Positions 11,086-23,779 are shown, numbered from the stretch's first letter. The stretch is DNA of 64,000 nucleotides from Purshia tridentata (GCA_003254885.1 QANT01003266.1:1-64000); one strand, 5' to 3'. Notes: a model not told the origin generated them from the letters alone. A program made the numbers and translations.

Positions 11086-12005
11086 TTTTGCCTTTGAGCT
11101 TCGTGTAGTTCCTAAGATGACAAGAACACGTACCACATACATATTAGACTATAAAGGCCATCGTTTATTAAACATATATGTACCACAAGCACCAAAGGGA
11201 AACAAATTTCTTTACTAGAAACTTGTCGGATAATCGATGTGCAACAAAAGCAGTCCAATGCTCTTGCTCAATGAACTTGTACTGCTTAGGTCGCTCCTGT
11301 AAAGCTTCTGGATTGTCTTTGAATGGCAATATGTATTTTGTAGTTAGTGCAGTCTTGAAAGACCTCCATTTACTGCCAGCAGAGGCTAGCACCCCCCTCC
11401 TGCTTTCTTTGCCTAGATCAAATGCTCCCTACAAGCAAAAAAAGTGATATTAAATTTTATCCATGTTGGTAATTAAATATCAGCCTTATTTTGTCATATA
11501 AAATCTGCAGTTAGTAATTAATTATTAACTCTGCTACAATACCCTCCAATCAAAATACAACATGAAAGACATTAGGTGGTCACCTAGCTAGGACAGTAAA
11601 TGTTAAACTCCTATTTCCAAATAAATAAATAAAACATAATAGTGAAATTATTGGATTTTGGACAAAAAAGCCTTCGTAGATGTTGATTAATAGTTATGAG
11701 TTTTCCTATTTCCCCATCCTTAATTTCACAGTTGACATGGATGGGCATGTGCTAATATGTGCATCAGTGCATGTTATATAAGTTGTTGACATCCACATGG
11801 TCTTAAGTTAAACTAATCTAAAGAGATAAATAAACTGATAATCCACATGGTTCTAAGTTGTTGAAATCCACATCAGTGCATCAATACATTTTATTTACCT
11901 CAACATCTTCCCAAATTTTCTTCTTTAGGTCCTTATCCACTTGGGGCCAGTTAGCAAACGTAATAGGTATTGTTGTCCTTGCCAAAACTCCTATGTAAGA
12001 AGCCA

Positions 12006-14343
12006 AATTCGCCACAAAGCTTTCACTCTCACAAGCTTGGTGTCTTATCCCACATCTACATCTACAATTTATAAACACAAGGGACAACCCCTACTTGCAG
12101 GGTTAAACTAGCCATGACAGCCACTTTCCCACTACTTGGGGATTAACCGCCTCTACTAACATGATTGGGAGTTAATTGCCATTAGCCCACTCACTCAAGT
12201 AACTACCCACATCCTTGAGAAGTTACTTCCATTAGCCAACTCCATCCAAGTTACCACCCACTACCTTGGTGGTTAACTTCCAAGTAGCCTACTAATCCCA
12301 TGATTGTAAGAACCGCTTCTCAACTGCCATAGAACCGCCATCACAGCTGAATCCACCTTGCCATTGTTTGCTCATAGCTTTAATCTTTGCACTAACGTTG
12401 TCCACGCTAGGCCTTTCTGCCTATGTCATGCTAAATATTGCTAGCGAGCTAGGCTACTACCCATTCCATGCTTCCAACACCTTGCAACTTGGCATAGGCA
12501 GCGGCCTAGCTCACTAACGAGTTGTAGAATGACATAGGCAACAAGGCCTAGCATGCAAGCGTGGGCAATGTTGGTGTAAGTGATGGTGCAGCCATAGTTC
12601 AAACGTTCAAGCCATGAGCGGACAATGGCTAGGTAGATTCAGCGGTGATGGCGATTAAGAAACTTGTTTGACCCTTACCACCACCACTAAGTTGGCATTC
12701 TCTCTTGCCTATCAATGAGGCTTTGGTGAACTCACACTTTATTTGTTGACTCAAAATCACACACAACCACCAACAACAACACATAGAAAGCTGACGGGCC
12801 ACTGCCCAAGCTTTCTTTCTTTCACTAAAACAAAGGAATTACACACACTTGTTGGCTAGATCACCACAAAGCTTTCATTCTCAAAAGTTTGGTGTCTTAA
12901 CACATATTTACATATGCTAAAGCAAGGTAGTGAGTAGATAACTTCCTAAGGTAGCGCACGATTACTCGGATAGTTCTTGATAGTTATCTCCCTAAGTAGT
13001 GGGAAAATGGCTGTCATGGGGGTTGTCCCTTGCAAACTATTATAAATAGTGGATGTAGAAGTAGGATGAGACACCAAGCTTTTGAAAGTGAAAGCTTTGT
13101 GGTGATTCAGCCAGCAAGTGTGTATAATTCCTTTGCTTTAGTGAAAGAAAGAAAGGTTTGGTAGTGGCCCGTAAGCTTGCTATGTGTTGTTGCTAATTCT
13201 TGTTTGTGATTGTGAGTGAACAAATAGAGTCTTAGCACCACACTAAGTTAGCCTTCTCTCTTGCCTAACAATGAGGCTTTGGTGAACTCACACTCTATTT
13301 CTTCACTCACAATCACACATAAGCATCAAAAACAACACACTGCAAGCTTACGAGCCATTACCCAACCTTTCTTTCTTTCACTAAAGTAAAGGAATTACAC
13401 ATACTTGCTAGTTGGATCACCACAAAGCTTTCACTCTCAAAAGATTGGTGTCTCATCCCACATCTACATCTACTATTTATAATAGTTTGCAAGGGACAAC
13501 CCCCACTTGTTAAATTAAATGCCCCTGACAGCCACTTTCCCACTACTTAGGGAGATAACTATCAATAAGTACCCGAGTAACCGCCCACTACCTTGGGAAG
13601 TTATCCTCCACTTCCATGAGCTGTGCAAAGGTTCAAATCCTGAGTAGTGCAAAGGTTTGAGCGGACAATGGCTAAGTGGATTCAGTTGTGATGGTAGTTC
13701 CTAGGCAGTTGAGAAGCGGTTCCTATAATCGTGGGAGTAATGGGCTGCCTGGAAGTTAACCAGCAATGTAGTGGGTGGTTACTTGGATGGACTTGGCTAG
13801 TGGAAGTAACTTCCCAAGGATGTGGGTAATTACTTGAGTGTGTGGGCTAGTGGAAATTAATTCCCAATCATGTTAGTAGAGGATAACTTCAAGGTAGTGG
13901 GTGGTTACTTGGATAGTTACTGATAGTTATCTCCCCAAGTAGTGGAAAAATGGTTGTCTTAGGCAGTTTAATCCAGTAAGTAGGGGTTGTCCCTTGAAAA
14001 ATATTTTAAATAGTAGATGTAGCTGTGGGATGAGACACCAAGCTTTTGAGAGTGAAAGCTTTGTGGTGATTTAGCCATCAAGTGTATGTAATTTCTTTGC
14101 TTTAATGAAAGAAAGAAAGGTTGGGCAGTGGCCCATAAGCTTGATGTGTGTTGTTGCTGGTGCTTGTGTGTGATTGTGAGTGAATAAACAGAGTGTGAGT
14201 TCACCAAAGCCTCATTGATAGGCAAGAGAGTGTCTCCAACCCAAGGTGTGCACTCTATACATGCCTTAGATGTTGGCATCACCTTGCAAGCAACAAGTGT
14301 CGGCATGCCTTAGCATGCATAGAGTGCATGACATGGCTTGGCA
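12006..14343. repeat. Cluster of mutually inverted LTR-like repeats
   Basis: A ~250-bp unit with a TATAAATAG-like box, ACACCAAGCTTTTGA, GTGAAAGCTTTGTGGTGAT and AGAAAGAAAGG occurs in alternating orientation: minus near 12,000-12,130 and 12,690-12,930, plus at 13,010-13,230, minus at 13,245-13,500, plus at 13,985-14,230. Between them lie variants of GTAGTGGGTGGTTACTTGGA. The same family flanks CACTA2 on the right (24,467-25,020), so CACTA2 inserted into this block. No coding capacity is visible. The unit looks like the promoter end of an LTR, but the family is unknown. Confidence 0.7.
12300..12665. repeat. Large imperfect palindrome
   Basis: The left arm (about 12,300-12,478) and right arm (about 12,490-12,665) are imperfect reverse complements. 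For example GCTAGGCCTTTCTGCCTATG on the left answers CATAGGCAACAAGGCCTAGC on the right, and ATCACAGCTGAATCCACCTTG answers the tail near 12,640. The centre is at about 12,485. Confidence 0.72.
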
Positions 14344-16889
14344 CACTATAAGAAAAAAGTCGATAAATATCACCCATTTTCGACCAGACTTGAAATTGAT
14401 TGATATTATAAAAGTTATAATATCATTTAATTTTTTTTTGTTGATTTCTAAACTCTAATAAGAAATCACCAGTTTTTTCACCTAATATATAATGTTTTCA
14501 TTTTTGTTAAAAATTTTGTAAAGACATCAGTCTAAATTGTCAACTAATATCAAAAGTTGATATTTTTCCTCCTTATAAGTTTTGTTGTCCTCCCACCCAT
14601 ACACACCTAAATACACCTGATATAAAAAGTTGGTGCTTTTTCTTATTTTTTGTTAACATATTAGACTAACGTGTCAATTGATATGTTTTTGTCAACATTA
14701 TCAATCTAACACACTACACTTGATTTTTTGTATTTGCAACAGCACCCTTATGTCACAAAATCTCTAACCCCTACCACAGTAAAAACACAATGTTTCATGA
14801 TATATTTTCTTTGTAACGACCCGTACTTTCCTAAATACATTTTTTAGATGGGGCCAAGGTTGACTTTGGATTCTAGTAAGATTTTAATTTTGACCTTGGG
14901 TCTGTTAGGAAGGTCTCGAGCTCATGGGTTCATTGACATGCGGCATGTCCCGTTTGGAAGTTTTAAACGTGACAAGAGGCAAAAAATTGACTTTTTAAAT
15001 TCCTTGGTTTTCGGAGTAGAATTTGACATAGTTGCGTAAAGCTCGACTTCACGAGTTTGTAGACACATAGCTTGAGTCGTTTGGAGTTACGGTTTGAGAA
15101 ATACGGAGGTTTAAAGGGGGGGCAAACTTGTAATTTTCATGAAGTGACTTTTAAAATTCCAAAAATTTCTGGAAAGGTCTTTCTCTCTCCTTTATCTCTC
15201 GTACAGACCCCCTCTTGACTTTCTCTTCCTCTTTTCCCCTGCGCGCGACTCCCCAGCCATTGCCGGCCAACCAGACCCACTGGCGACACCCCCAGCCGCT
15301 GACCAGCTCCCTCACCCATGCCCTTCTCTCTTTCCTGCTCTCTCTCACTATGCACGCGACTAGAGCTTCCAGCTCTGGCCACTTCAGGCAACTCCAGGTG
15401 GCGGGAACAATCGGGAAAGCTCTCTCGGGCGCCGGTCATCTCGTCCCAGTATTCCTCCTCGCGGGCCACCGCTCCCATGCGCAGTAAGGAGCTCGGGAAG
15501 CCCAACTGCACCGCGAAATTCCAAGCTCGATTCCGGCCATCTCCTTCCTCAAATCAACTAGATTTTTGGTGGGTTTTCCTTCTTTTTCCTTGGACTTTCT
15601 TTCCCCTTTAGTTTGGTTGTTTGATTTGAAGTTTTTGTGGAAGATTAAAATTGGGGGTTTGAGGCCATTTCAGGATTAGCTTTGGGTTTTCGAATTTAAT
15701 ACAAATTGTGAGGGGTTTTGGGCAATTCCATATTTAGGAACCTCTAACTGAATAGTAGAATGAGAAATTTGGGAAATTTGAGGAAAATTGAAAGTTTGAT
15801 ATTTGGGGTTTATGTCCATTTAGGATTTGGCCATGGTTGGGTGAAATTGATGGTTGTTTTGTGTAATTGTGGGGTTAAGGATGGATTTGTGGTGATTTGG
15901 GACTTGTTTGGTTGTTTGATTTTGAGAATTTTGGAACTTGGATTTTTGGGAGATTATGTCAATTCGGTAGTTAGAAACTTGGGACTCAGGGATTTGGAAA
16001 CCATGTTGAATCTCTTGGAATTTTTTATTTTGGGGGATAAATTGAGGTGGTTTTAATTAATTTCCAAACTTAGAAACCTTCAAAAGTGGTTTGGAATGGT
16101 CAATTTGAAGAATTTGGAGAATGGTGATTTTGAGGTGAATTTAGACTCTAGTTAAGCGGGTTTCTAACCTTGGTTTGAATGGAAGTGTTTTGGGTCGACA
16201 AGTCTCAATTTATTGTTATTTGAAAACTTTTGGGTGCCCAAAACGACCCTTGGATGAACCCCAGCTGTGATAGGTGGTAAATAGGAATTTGTTGGAGCTT
16301 TTAGCGGATCAAAAAGTTGGTTGTCGTTGGAATTTGAGTCGAGAATGATTACTAATCTTTTGACCGTAGAGAGTTAGAGGATAAGGGCATTTACTTACGT
16401 GCGTTTCAGTTACCTTTAAGCCGAGTCTAATTCCACATCTTGTTTTCCTTTGTAGGTGAGATCCCAAAAGCTCAAGATGATCCGATGAAGGATCAAAGCT
16501 AAGCTACCTCACGGTGAGTGGACTTTGATTTTATTAAAGTTATTGAATTTTAAATGTGATTCCTATTTTTGAGCTAGTTGCGAATTTGATTATTTATTCT
16601 TGAATAAGTTTGAAGGTTTGATTTCACTTATCAGTTTATGGTAACTATTGGTTCTTTGAGAAATAATTTAATTTATAAGTTTCGAGTTTAGTTATTGATT
16701 TTCTCGTCTACTCTAAAAAGGTTTTGAATTTGATTTGTTGTGGTTTGGAGTGAAATTATTTTGGGTTGGTACTGTTTTCAAAGCACCCTTTTGGTATCTA
16801 GTTCAGCATATCAGTTCAAATAGGTTTTTAGGACCCGTCACGGCACACATGTAGGCTTTGGACCGTGTGCTGGGATGCCTTGCCTTTTG

Positions 16890-17035
16890 GAGGTGACCCT
16901 CCGTGCACGTATGGCAGTTTATTGGCCCTGCATGTGTATGACAGACTTCGGCTCTGCACATGTATGGCAGGATTATTAGCCCTGCATGCGTACGGTAGGT
17001 TGTGGGCCCTGTGCATGTACGGCAGGATTGCTGGA
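16890..17035 (+). repeat. Minisatellite inside LTR-B
   Basis: Roughly 30-bp units built on GCCCTGCATG(T/C)GTA(T/C)G(A/G)CAG alternate with TCTGCACATGTATGGCAGG-type units. The homologous array in the other LTR-B copy is at 40,150-40,345. Translated frames across it are artefacts of the repeat. Confidence 0.75.
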
Positions 17036-17560
17036 TATTAGATTGGGTGAGAGTTTTCTTTTTCATATCAGTTTACAAGATAATTCTTGATTGATATAGA
17101 TTTCAGTGCTTATTTGTTATAATGGGAGCTTGACCAGTTTAATCGATTTATTAGAGAGTTCATAATGGATTTTCAGATGCCAATTTTTTTATATAGAGTT
17201 TTCAGTGGATTTTATGAAAATGATTTAAAATTGGGGGATTTCAAAGAGTTTTTGTGAGGTCTTAGAGGAAACTTGAATTTAAGAAAGGATTTTCAACGCT
17301 TACTTTTGGTTTACGTTCACTCACTGAGTTATCTCACATTTGTATTTCTTTGTGTTGTTAAACTTTTTCCCCCCAGGTTGTGCGATGGAACGGTTGAGCT
17401 AGAAATGTCGAGGCAACTAGTTAAATTTTGAAACCTTGTAGGAACTTCTTAGTAATTGGTGTAATTTTATTTCTTTTGATTAATCTTGTAGCACAGCTCT
17501 GATAATTTAGTGAACACTCAACAGTTGGGTTCAAGCTTGTTTGGGTCAGAGACCTTTTGT

Positions 17561-17731
17561 GACAGGACCCTCCCCGAATTCCACCCTGGAACTCGGAGTG
17601 ATCCTGCGGGAATCCAATATCAAGGAAAATTCTACCGAAAATTCGGCAGNTTTTCGGTAGGATTTTCCTTGATATTGGATTCCTGCAGGATCACTCCGAG
17701 TTCCAGGGTGGAATTCGGGTCGGTCCTGTCA
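17561..17731. repeat. Inverted LTR-B ends around an N
   Basis: The left arm 17,561-17,649 is the reverse complement of the LTR-B 3' end; the right arm 17,651-17,731 is that end in forward orientation. The arms are about 80 bp and differ at several positions, so they are two divergent copies. The single N at 17,650 marks an unresolved join. Confidence 0.8.
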
Positions 17732-17920
17732 TTTTTCCTCTTTTCTTCCACAGAATCTTTCACTACCTCTTCTATCTTCACCTGCTCTGTCTCTATTTAC
17801 TCTCTATGTTTCTCTCTGTATTGAAGCTCACTATGACCACTGAGACCCAGCGCAAGCCATCGCGACTCATTGCAAGCCATCACCACCCAGCATGACCCAT
17901 CGTGACCCAATCCCTGTCTC
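17732..17920. other. Pyrimidine-rich spacer within CACTA2
   Basis: Contains CTTCACCTGCTCTGTC and related CT-rich phrases that recur at 21,041-21,160 in what looks like the leader of the CACTA2 gene. This suggests both stretches come from the element body on either side of LTR insertions. Confidence 0.4.
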
Positions 17921-19915
17921 TGTCATGCCCTAACTCTCGAGCACGTGAAAAACAACTGAAACTGAAAACCTTTAATCTCTTTTTCCCGGAACTGTGAGCC
18001 ATTAATATAAAACTATTTATCCAAAATAACTGTAATTCATAAAAACATTTATATAAAACCAAAGTGTAAACCAAGTTTCCAAAACACTGGTGGTCCCACT
18101 GCCTCGTCTTCTTTCCATTGTCTTCTTAACCTGCTTACCTGCAAAACAAACCTTGCACCCAACCAAAGGTGCACTAAGTTTAAACACAAACTCGGTAAGC
18201 TCACTAGAGCTTGTATGAGTGAAAAAAACTCACGGTAAACCTCAATAATAAAATTAAATCACAAACCACCTTAAGCCTCAAATCGTAATCAATCCACAAA
18301 CTAACAATCAAATACCTCAAGTAAAATCACAAATCCTCAACTTGGTTACAAAATCCCCTAAACCAATCAACTCCACTCTAATCAATAATACCCAATTATC
18401 CTCAATTAATACTTTAAGCTGAAAATAACCTTAAGTTAATCCACAAGAACATTACTTGGAATCCAACTTTGTTCTCCAATAACTTATAATCAAATCCTCA
18501 CTTAATCCTTTAACCTCAATTAACCTTTCAACCTTCGAAATCTCCAAACCTATTCCGTACCCAAAATAACTAACAACCAAGCACACAAGCAAACAAGGCA
18601 GCACACAAGTCAATCAAATAAACTGAACCCAATTTCACTTACAGTGACCACCCAAGAAGACCGAACTGCCCTTCGTGGCTCCTTTGCTCGGATTCTAAAA
18701 TCCGGCAGCACAACGACATCGAAAATACAATTCCCGAGCCAAGAGTACCTGTTAAGACCAGACAATCCAACAAATCACACAAAGTTCACAGAAAGGCTGT
18801 TAAACGGCTGAAACGGGCAGGAACCACCACATATGGTGGCTGCCCAACCCCCAAAAAACACTCAAAAAGTGAGAGAGCTCACCCACAGGTTCGGTTAATT
18901 GTCCAGAGGCAAAAAACTAGGAAAACAGGTCGCGGCACCACCACATGCGGCGGGACCCGCAGTGGTCAAAGGCATTCAACCTGCACGAAAATTGAAACTC
19001 TCTTCTGTCAAAAACAGACCACACAAGCATGTAGAAGAGGTTGACTGGACCAAAACTCAAACCTGGGTCGACGACCAAAAATGGCCGGAAAAGGAAGAAA
19101 ACGACAGGAGAAGCCGCCAGCCTTCCCACCTTCGATCCGCTGCCAAAAGAGCTCCAATGGGTGATTGGAGGACACCACCGTGACAGACTCGACGAGGAGA
19201 AAAAGTCTGGGTAGGTGAGGTCATTTCGTCGCTGAAAAAGCTGAGATCGCCGCCGAGGGACACTGACTGTGCACAGGTTGGGTCTCTCATTCCAGGCTGT
19301 TCTGGGCTGAATGGTGGCCAAGGGAAGGAGGAGGAGGGTGTGGCGAGCTCGGAAAGCCAAAAACTAGGCCAGCCCGCCACCGACGTGCCTTTACTCGCAA
19401 GTGGAAGGCGCGGCTGAGGGAGAAGGTCGTGAGAGAGAAAGGGTGCGGGAGAGAGGAGAGAGAAAGTAAGAAATTTATGACTTTTTGCCCTTTTTAAAAC
19501 CAACTTTTCAAAATTACAAGTCTGCCCCTCTTTTACACGTCTGTAACTTCCAAACTGTAGCTCCGTTTAATGCGTGTTTCTTGTCTACGAACTAGTGAGA
19601 ACGAGACCTTTCCAACGAACCCAAAGTCAAAACCAAAACTTTACCCAAACAAAAAGTCAACTTTTAGCCCAAGTTTAAAATTAACTTTAAAATTAGAAAA
19701 ACGCCCAAAACACTTGACTTCTCAAAGAAAATCTCAAAATTCTTTAAAACGCTTTTCAAAACAAACTTGAAAAAGTATGGGGTCTTACAACCTACCCCCT
19801 TTAAAAGAATTTTGTTCTCAAAATTCTCAAGGGAAAGTAATAAGAGAAGTGACTGCTCACAGTCACAAGCATGCAAGCACAAGCAACCAGTCAAAACAGA
19901 AAACACTTTCAAGCC
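17921..19915 (-). repeat. LTR-A with adjacent polypurine tract, minus strand
   Basis: The reverse complement of family A spans 17,921-19,789 (its 5' edge reads TGTAAGACCCCATAC on the minus strand). Immediately beyond it, 19,790-19,805 is the reverse complement of the polypurine tract seen at 62,073-62,083. The next ~110 bp match the 3' end of the internal region at 61,960-62,075. It is therefore the 3' LTR plus 3' internal end of a minus-strand element, truncated at about 19,915. Confidence 0.85.
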
Positions 19916-19929
19916 CCACTTTTTTTTTA

Positions 19930-21040
19930 AATGTTTTAAGATTTGTCTTGAATTTATTTAAGTATCTATTGAAATTGTGGTTTGATTGGATAATTCTTTT
20001 ATTTCACAAATATTTATCTTGTGGTATTTTAAGAATGTATATGTAATATGTTTATGGAAATAATGGTTTATGGTTTTTAAACCACTGGACAGTACTTGGG
20101 GGTAAATGGCTGGTTATAGGTCTTTGGGACCCATTGGTTCACACATATAGGCTTTGGGCCGTGGTCCTGATGCACTATCTACGTGCGTATTGATAAAGTT
20201 GGGAATCTATGTGAACCATTGTGTGTTCGCGTACTGATAAAGGTTATCTATATCTATGTACACGTACTTGGCCCATGTGTATGTATTGATAGAGAGTTTG
20301 TGGGTACTACGGTGTGAGTTTTAAGTATTTTGATATACTGGTAAATGTCTTGTACTGCTACTACGTATTTTTTAATGTTTTAACTCTTGTAAATATTTGG
20401 AACCATATATGCATATTTAGTTTTTCTGAAATTATACATTGTATAATTATGAAGGTTTTGGATTTATGACAGGTGGGACTCTGAATTTGTGGTTTGATAT
20501 TATGGTTTTGCGAATTGGTTTGAAAATTGAGGAATTTGAAAGACAAGTTCTATGTTAATATATTTATGTTGAAAAAAGGAAGTGTTTAAATTATTTTTTG
20601 TCCACTCCCTGAGTTTTATCTCATAGTTTTGTGTTTTAAATGTTCTCCTCTAGGTGACAAGGATCTCGTTCATGCCGCTTGAGCGTCAAGCCACTTCTAC
20701 GTCTTTTGACATTCAAGACTATGTAGCATAGTCTCATTTATTTATTTCAGTCATTCATTTTTTTCGGATAATGTACTTCCTTTAGATATGTTATGAGGTC
20801 ACCTTGAGGTGACCATTTTAGGTTTGGTTGTCGATTTGGATTATTTTTTTGTTCGGAGTTTATTTGTGGGGATTTTTTCTGTATTTTGTTGAGTTATAAT
20901 AGGGCATATCTTATTTTCTTTTGGGTAAGGCTTTTTACACAGGAGATGCTGCCGAATTTTTCACTAAGATCGGGCCCATGTTGTGCGATGTGGCATCCCC
21001 ATAGGGTTGTCTCGGGGTAAACTCCGGGGAGGTCTTGTGA
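19930..21040 (+). repeat. Diverged LTR-B-like fragment
   Basis: Shares with LTR-B the phrase TAGGTCTTTGGGA(A/C)CCAT, ATAGGCTTTGGGCCGTG, TCCACTC(C/A)CTGAGTT, and GCCGAATTTTT near the end, and stops at GGTCTTGTGA at 21,040. Its 5' half is missing. It directly abuts the truncated minus-strand LTR-A remnant. Confidence 0.62.
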
Positions 21041-23398
21041 GTCTCTCCATCTTTCTTCACTCGTTTTGTCACCATCTCTTCACTCTTTTTGTCTCTCCAT
21101 CCTTCTTCACCTGCTCTGTCATGATCTCTTCATTCTCTCTGTCTCTCTTCAATTTAAACCAAATCATGTCTACTATCAAAAACTCTAATTTCTCCGAACC
21201 CAAAAGAAATTAGGGATTTTGATACCCACTTCCATATCAAGGTAAGATTTGGTGTTTCTAACCCTAACTTTTGAATATCCAACCTTAAATGTTAAATCCC
21301 CATTTCTGAAATTCTAACTTTATTTTTTTGCAAGTTAAGAAGCCTTTAACCAATTAATTTTCGAATTTTGTTGTAAGTTTTTTGTTAATCAATATTCCTA
21401 TAAGTATTTTCGTAGTTATAATAATTTTATACGTTATTGTAATTTTATGAATTAATTGTATGCTGGCTTGAGAGTATTCGACACGTTGAAATTCTTTGAT
21501 TATGGTTATAATAGATAATTAATTGGTTATATATGTGTATGATCATGCTGGCTAATTGGTTATAAAATGCTGCATTTTATGGTTATACATGTTTTCCTCG
21601 TTATATTTTAATAATCCTGACTACAAATTAGGTATAGGGGAGATACGTTCAAGTATATTTCAGCATAAAGTTCAAGTAATGTTGGCTTTTAATTTTTTCT
21701 CAAGTATTTGAAGGCCTTTTTTGGGTCAAATATTTGCAGTCCTATACTGCTATATTCTAACAATTAAGCCAACTGACAAAATGGAAACTATATGTATTGT
21801 TTATATCTGTAGAAATATAGGCTTGGTAAGCCAATTATAAGTACAAGATTTGCGGTTGGTTTCACATATATCTCCTCCGTTATTGCATTACCAAGGTTAT
21901 GACTATAATACAAAGAGAGTTCTATAGTAGTGAATGTTCATATTGCAGAAATAGTGAATGTTCTTAACTATTTCTATTGATAATATATGAGGTGTGGAAA
22001 ACCATTAGTTCAAAAATCAAGACTGTTGAAATAGTTGACTTCTAGCTGGAACTATCAAGTGCTCTTCTCACATCCATCTCAATTTGATGAGTAATTCTAT
22101 TTAGAATTTTTGTTAACTTTATGGTTTTTGTTTCACTAACTTCATTCTTGTGTGTGACTTTGTTATAAGCTCAGAGATGGGTTTAAAGGTTAATATCCAT
22201 GAGGTTGGCTTAACAATGTAAGGGTTCTATCTATCTATGTATCCCACATTAATATTGCTTTTACAATTGCTTGAAACTTTGGAATTGGCTCTTCCCAAAT
22301 TAGTATAGATGCTAAGTTGGAATTCGTAGAAAGGGAAAGCTTTAATGTGCTTATTATTATACATGCTACCATGAAAATTTCTTTAGTTTCTTTGATTCTC
22401 TCTCTTTTCTCTGTCTTTTTATCATAAATTTGATTGCTGGATATGCAGTTAACCAAGATTTCTTGGACTTGTAGCCTCTGCTTTCTTTTTCTTTGCTTTT
22501 GAGGCCACTGGTAGCAGTTTCTTTTTCTTGCAGTTTAAGTAGTCATTATGCTTCACTACTCCCTACTTTCTTGTTCAAAGAAAATGCTTTTAAATGTTAT
22601 ATGGCTTGCTAGGACATACTTAAATGTCTCAACGTACATTAGGCATATCCTACCCTGATGTCTCCACTTTATATGTAGAACTAGCAGCTAGGTACATGTT
22701 TCTATAATAGACTCTTTTTTCCCTTGTTACTATTAATATGTCTGATGCAATTGTGAGCATTTCTCCACTTTATGTTGTTGCAAGATGTGGCTAGTTAGAA
22801 TATACAACTTTTTTTTCCTTTTAATTTTTAGAAAATGGGATCCTTTGGTGAGGTGTATATATATACAAATAAAGAAAAAAATGAACTAATGGCTTTGAAC
22901 CATTCATGTGGTTTTGATCATATAAGGAATCTCTCCTCTATGACAAATATCAACTCTTTTTCTGTATGTCAATTCTATTTGGTCTTCTAAATGTGAGAAA
23001 TATATGTGCGCATGCCTTACTGTATATATACTTGCAATTCTTGTGGGTGATGACTGGTTAGGTGGTACTTTCTAGGTTTTGTGTATCTAAAGTTTATATC
23101 AAGTACAAGTTAAAGTCCAAGTTTGTTTATTTTTTGTTGTTTAATAAATTTCATTTGCTTATTTGATATTGGAACTTTTATTCCTCCATGTTCATTTTTT
23201 ATACAATGCGTACAATTTCAAGAACCTCTTGGTTTAGTGTTTCCTGTGGAGAGTAGGGCAAGTTGCTTCCATGTATTGTTTGTACATGAACTTGTGTACA
23301 GGTGTTGTAACCCTTTTTTAAGTTTATGTAATTTTTTAGTTAACTTAATTTATTGAACCATCTTTTGTTTTTATGTAGGACTGTTATATCTAAGGCAG
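21041..23398. other. CACTA2 interior, mostly intron-like
   Basis: CT-rich leader-like sequence at 21,041-21,160, a possible donor (AAGGTAAGATTT) near 21,238, then about 2.1 kb of A+T-rich DNA without a recognisable exon. The active-site exon found in CACTA1 was looked for here and not seen. Confidence 0.45.
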
Positions 23399-23485
23399 CA
23401 CAGTACATGGAAGGAAATTGAAGTTGATGAGGTGCAGATTTCATGGATCAATTTAGTCAGTAATTACATGCAGAGATGTTGGTGA
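23399..23485 (+). pseudogene. CACTA2 last exon of Ulp1-type gene
   Basis: After a possible acceptor (AAGGCAG) the frame reads STWKEIEVDEVQISWINL and stops at 23,483-23,485. It corresponds to the last exon of the CACTA1 gene (EEQIDEVRVEWGEFVTL): both have the acidic block, a DEV motif, then a tryptophan and a hydrophobic tail. It lies 981 bp from the right terminus of CACTA2, against 993 bp in CACTA1. The other exons have been lost, so only a remnant of the carboxy-terminal tail survives. Confidence 0.6.
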
Positions 23486-23779
23486 TCATTACATGCAAAG
23501 ATTAAGTTTGTGGTGATATATATGTGCAGATTTATTTTTGTACAGGGAACTTGAAAAGAATTTAAAAGGCTAGCTTTAGATATTAGGAATTTAGGATGGG
23601 GATATGGACGAGGGCTTTCCTTATTTTTGTGGGATGTGTAGTCTTTTTTGTAAACTATGGGTATATTGTTATTTTGAATATTGGAATTTATCGAAATGAA
23701 ATGGATTCAAATTGCACCAATTTTACTTCTAAAAGTCTCTCAAATATGATATATAAACAAATTTTTAAATTTGTACAGG

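Larger units (their letters stand above)
7941..11993 (-). pseudogene. CACTA1 gene: DUF8039-like plus Ulp1/C48 cysteine protease
   Basis: Multi-exon minus-strand gene of the plant CACTA accessory-ORF type. Exons inferred from GT-AG borders and phase: 11,899-11,993 (ARTTIPITFANW); 11,216-11,428 (GSKWRSFKTALTTKYI, FIEQEHW); 10,184 to about 10,608; 9,800-10,051 (DUF8039-like: CRLAVGD, VRVSIDISS, SHVAWPQ); 9,448 to about 9,720; 9,185-9,357; 8,995-9,102 (catalytic H in NHWIL, D in IMDPL); 8,836-8,905; 8,595-8,690 (oxyanion Q and nucleophile C in QPGGVECGYY); last exon 7,941-8,076 (EEQIDEVRVEW). H, D, Q and C of a C48 protease are all present. Damage: the amino terminus is missing at about 12,000; duplications with frameshift and stop lie at 10.4-11.1 kb; a one-base frameshift follows WASAKKQAEL in the last exon. 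In life it would process SUMO-like or other substrates; the role in transposition is not established. Confidence 0.85.
6948..12005 (-). mobile_element. CACTA element 1 (3' part; 5' end lost)
   Basis: The plus-strand left edge reads CACTACTAGAAAAACG, a CACTA (En/Spm superfamily) terminus, preceded by TAG as candidate 3-bp target site. It is followed by many short ATATCAGT-type subterminal repeats to about 7,640. The element's gene lies on the minus strand (7,941-11,993), so 6948 is its 3' end; the stop codon is 993 bp from the terminus. The 5' end, any TNP2-type transposase and the second terminus are missing, because an inverted-repeat block abuts at about 12,006. CACTA2 has nearly the same 3' geometry. 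Confidence 0.82.
14812..17731 (+). repeat. LTR, family B (probable solo LTR)
   Basis: It starts TGTAACGACCCGTAC and ends GGGTCGGTCCTGTCA. Flanks TTCTT and TTTTT could be a decayed 5-bp target duplication. It aligns over most of its length with 38,383-41,028 and in its second half with 19,930-21,040. It carries a short tandem array at about 16,890-17,035 and an inverted structure around the N at 17,650. The GC-rich patch at 15,180-15,540 yields overlapping spurious reading frames. Confidence 0.78.

Noticed and set aside
17510-17824. 104-codon frame spanning the N at 17,650
   Set aside because: It crosses an unresolved base and an inverted LTR junction; no domain is recognisable.
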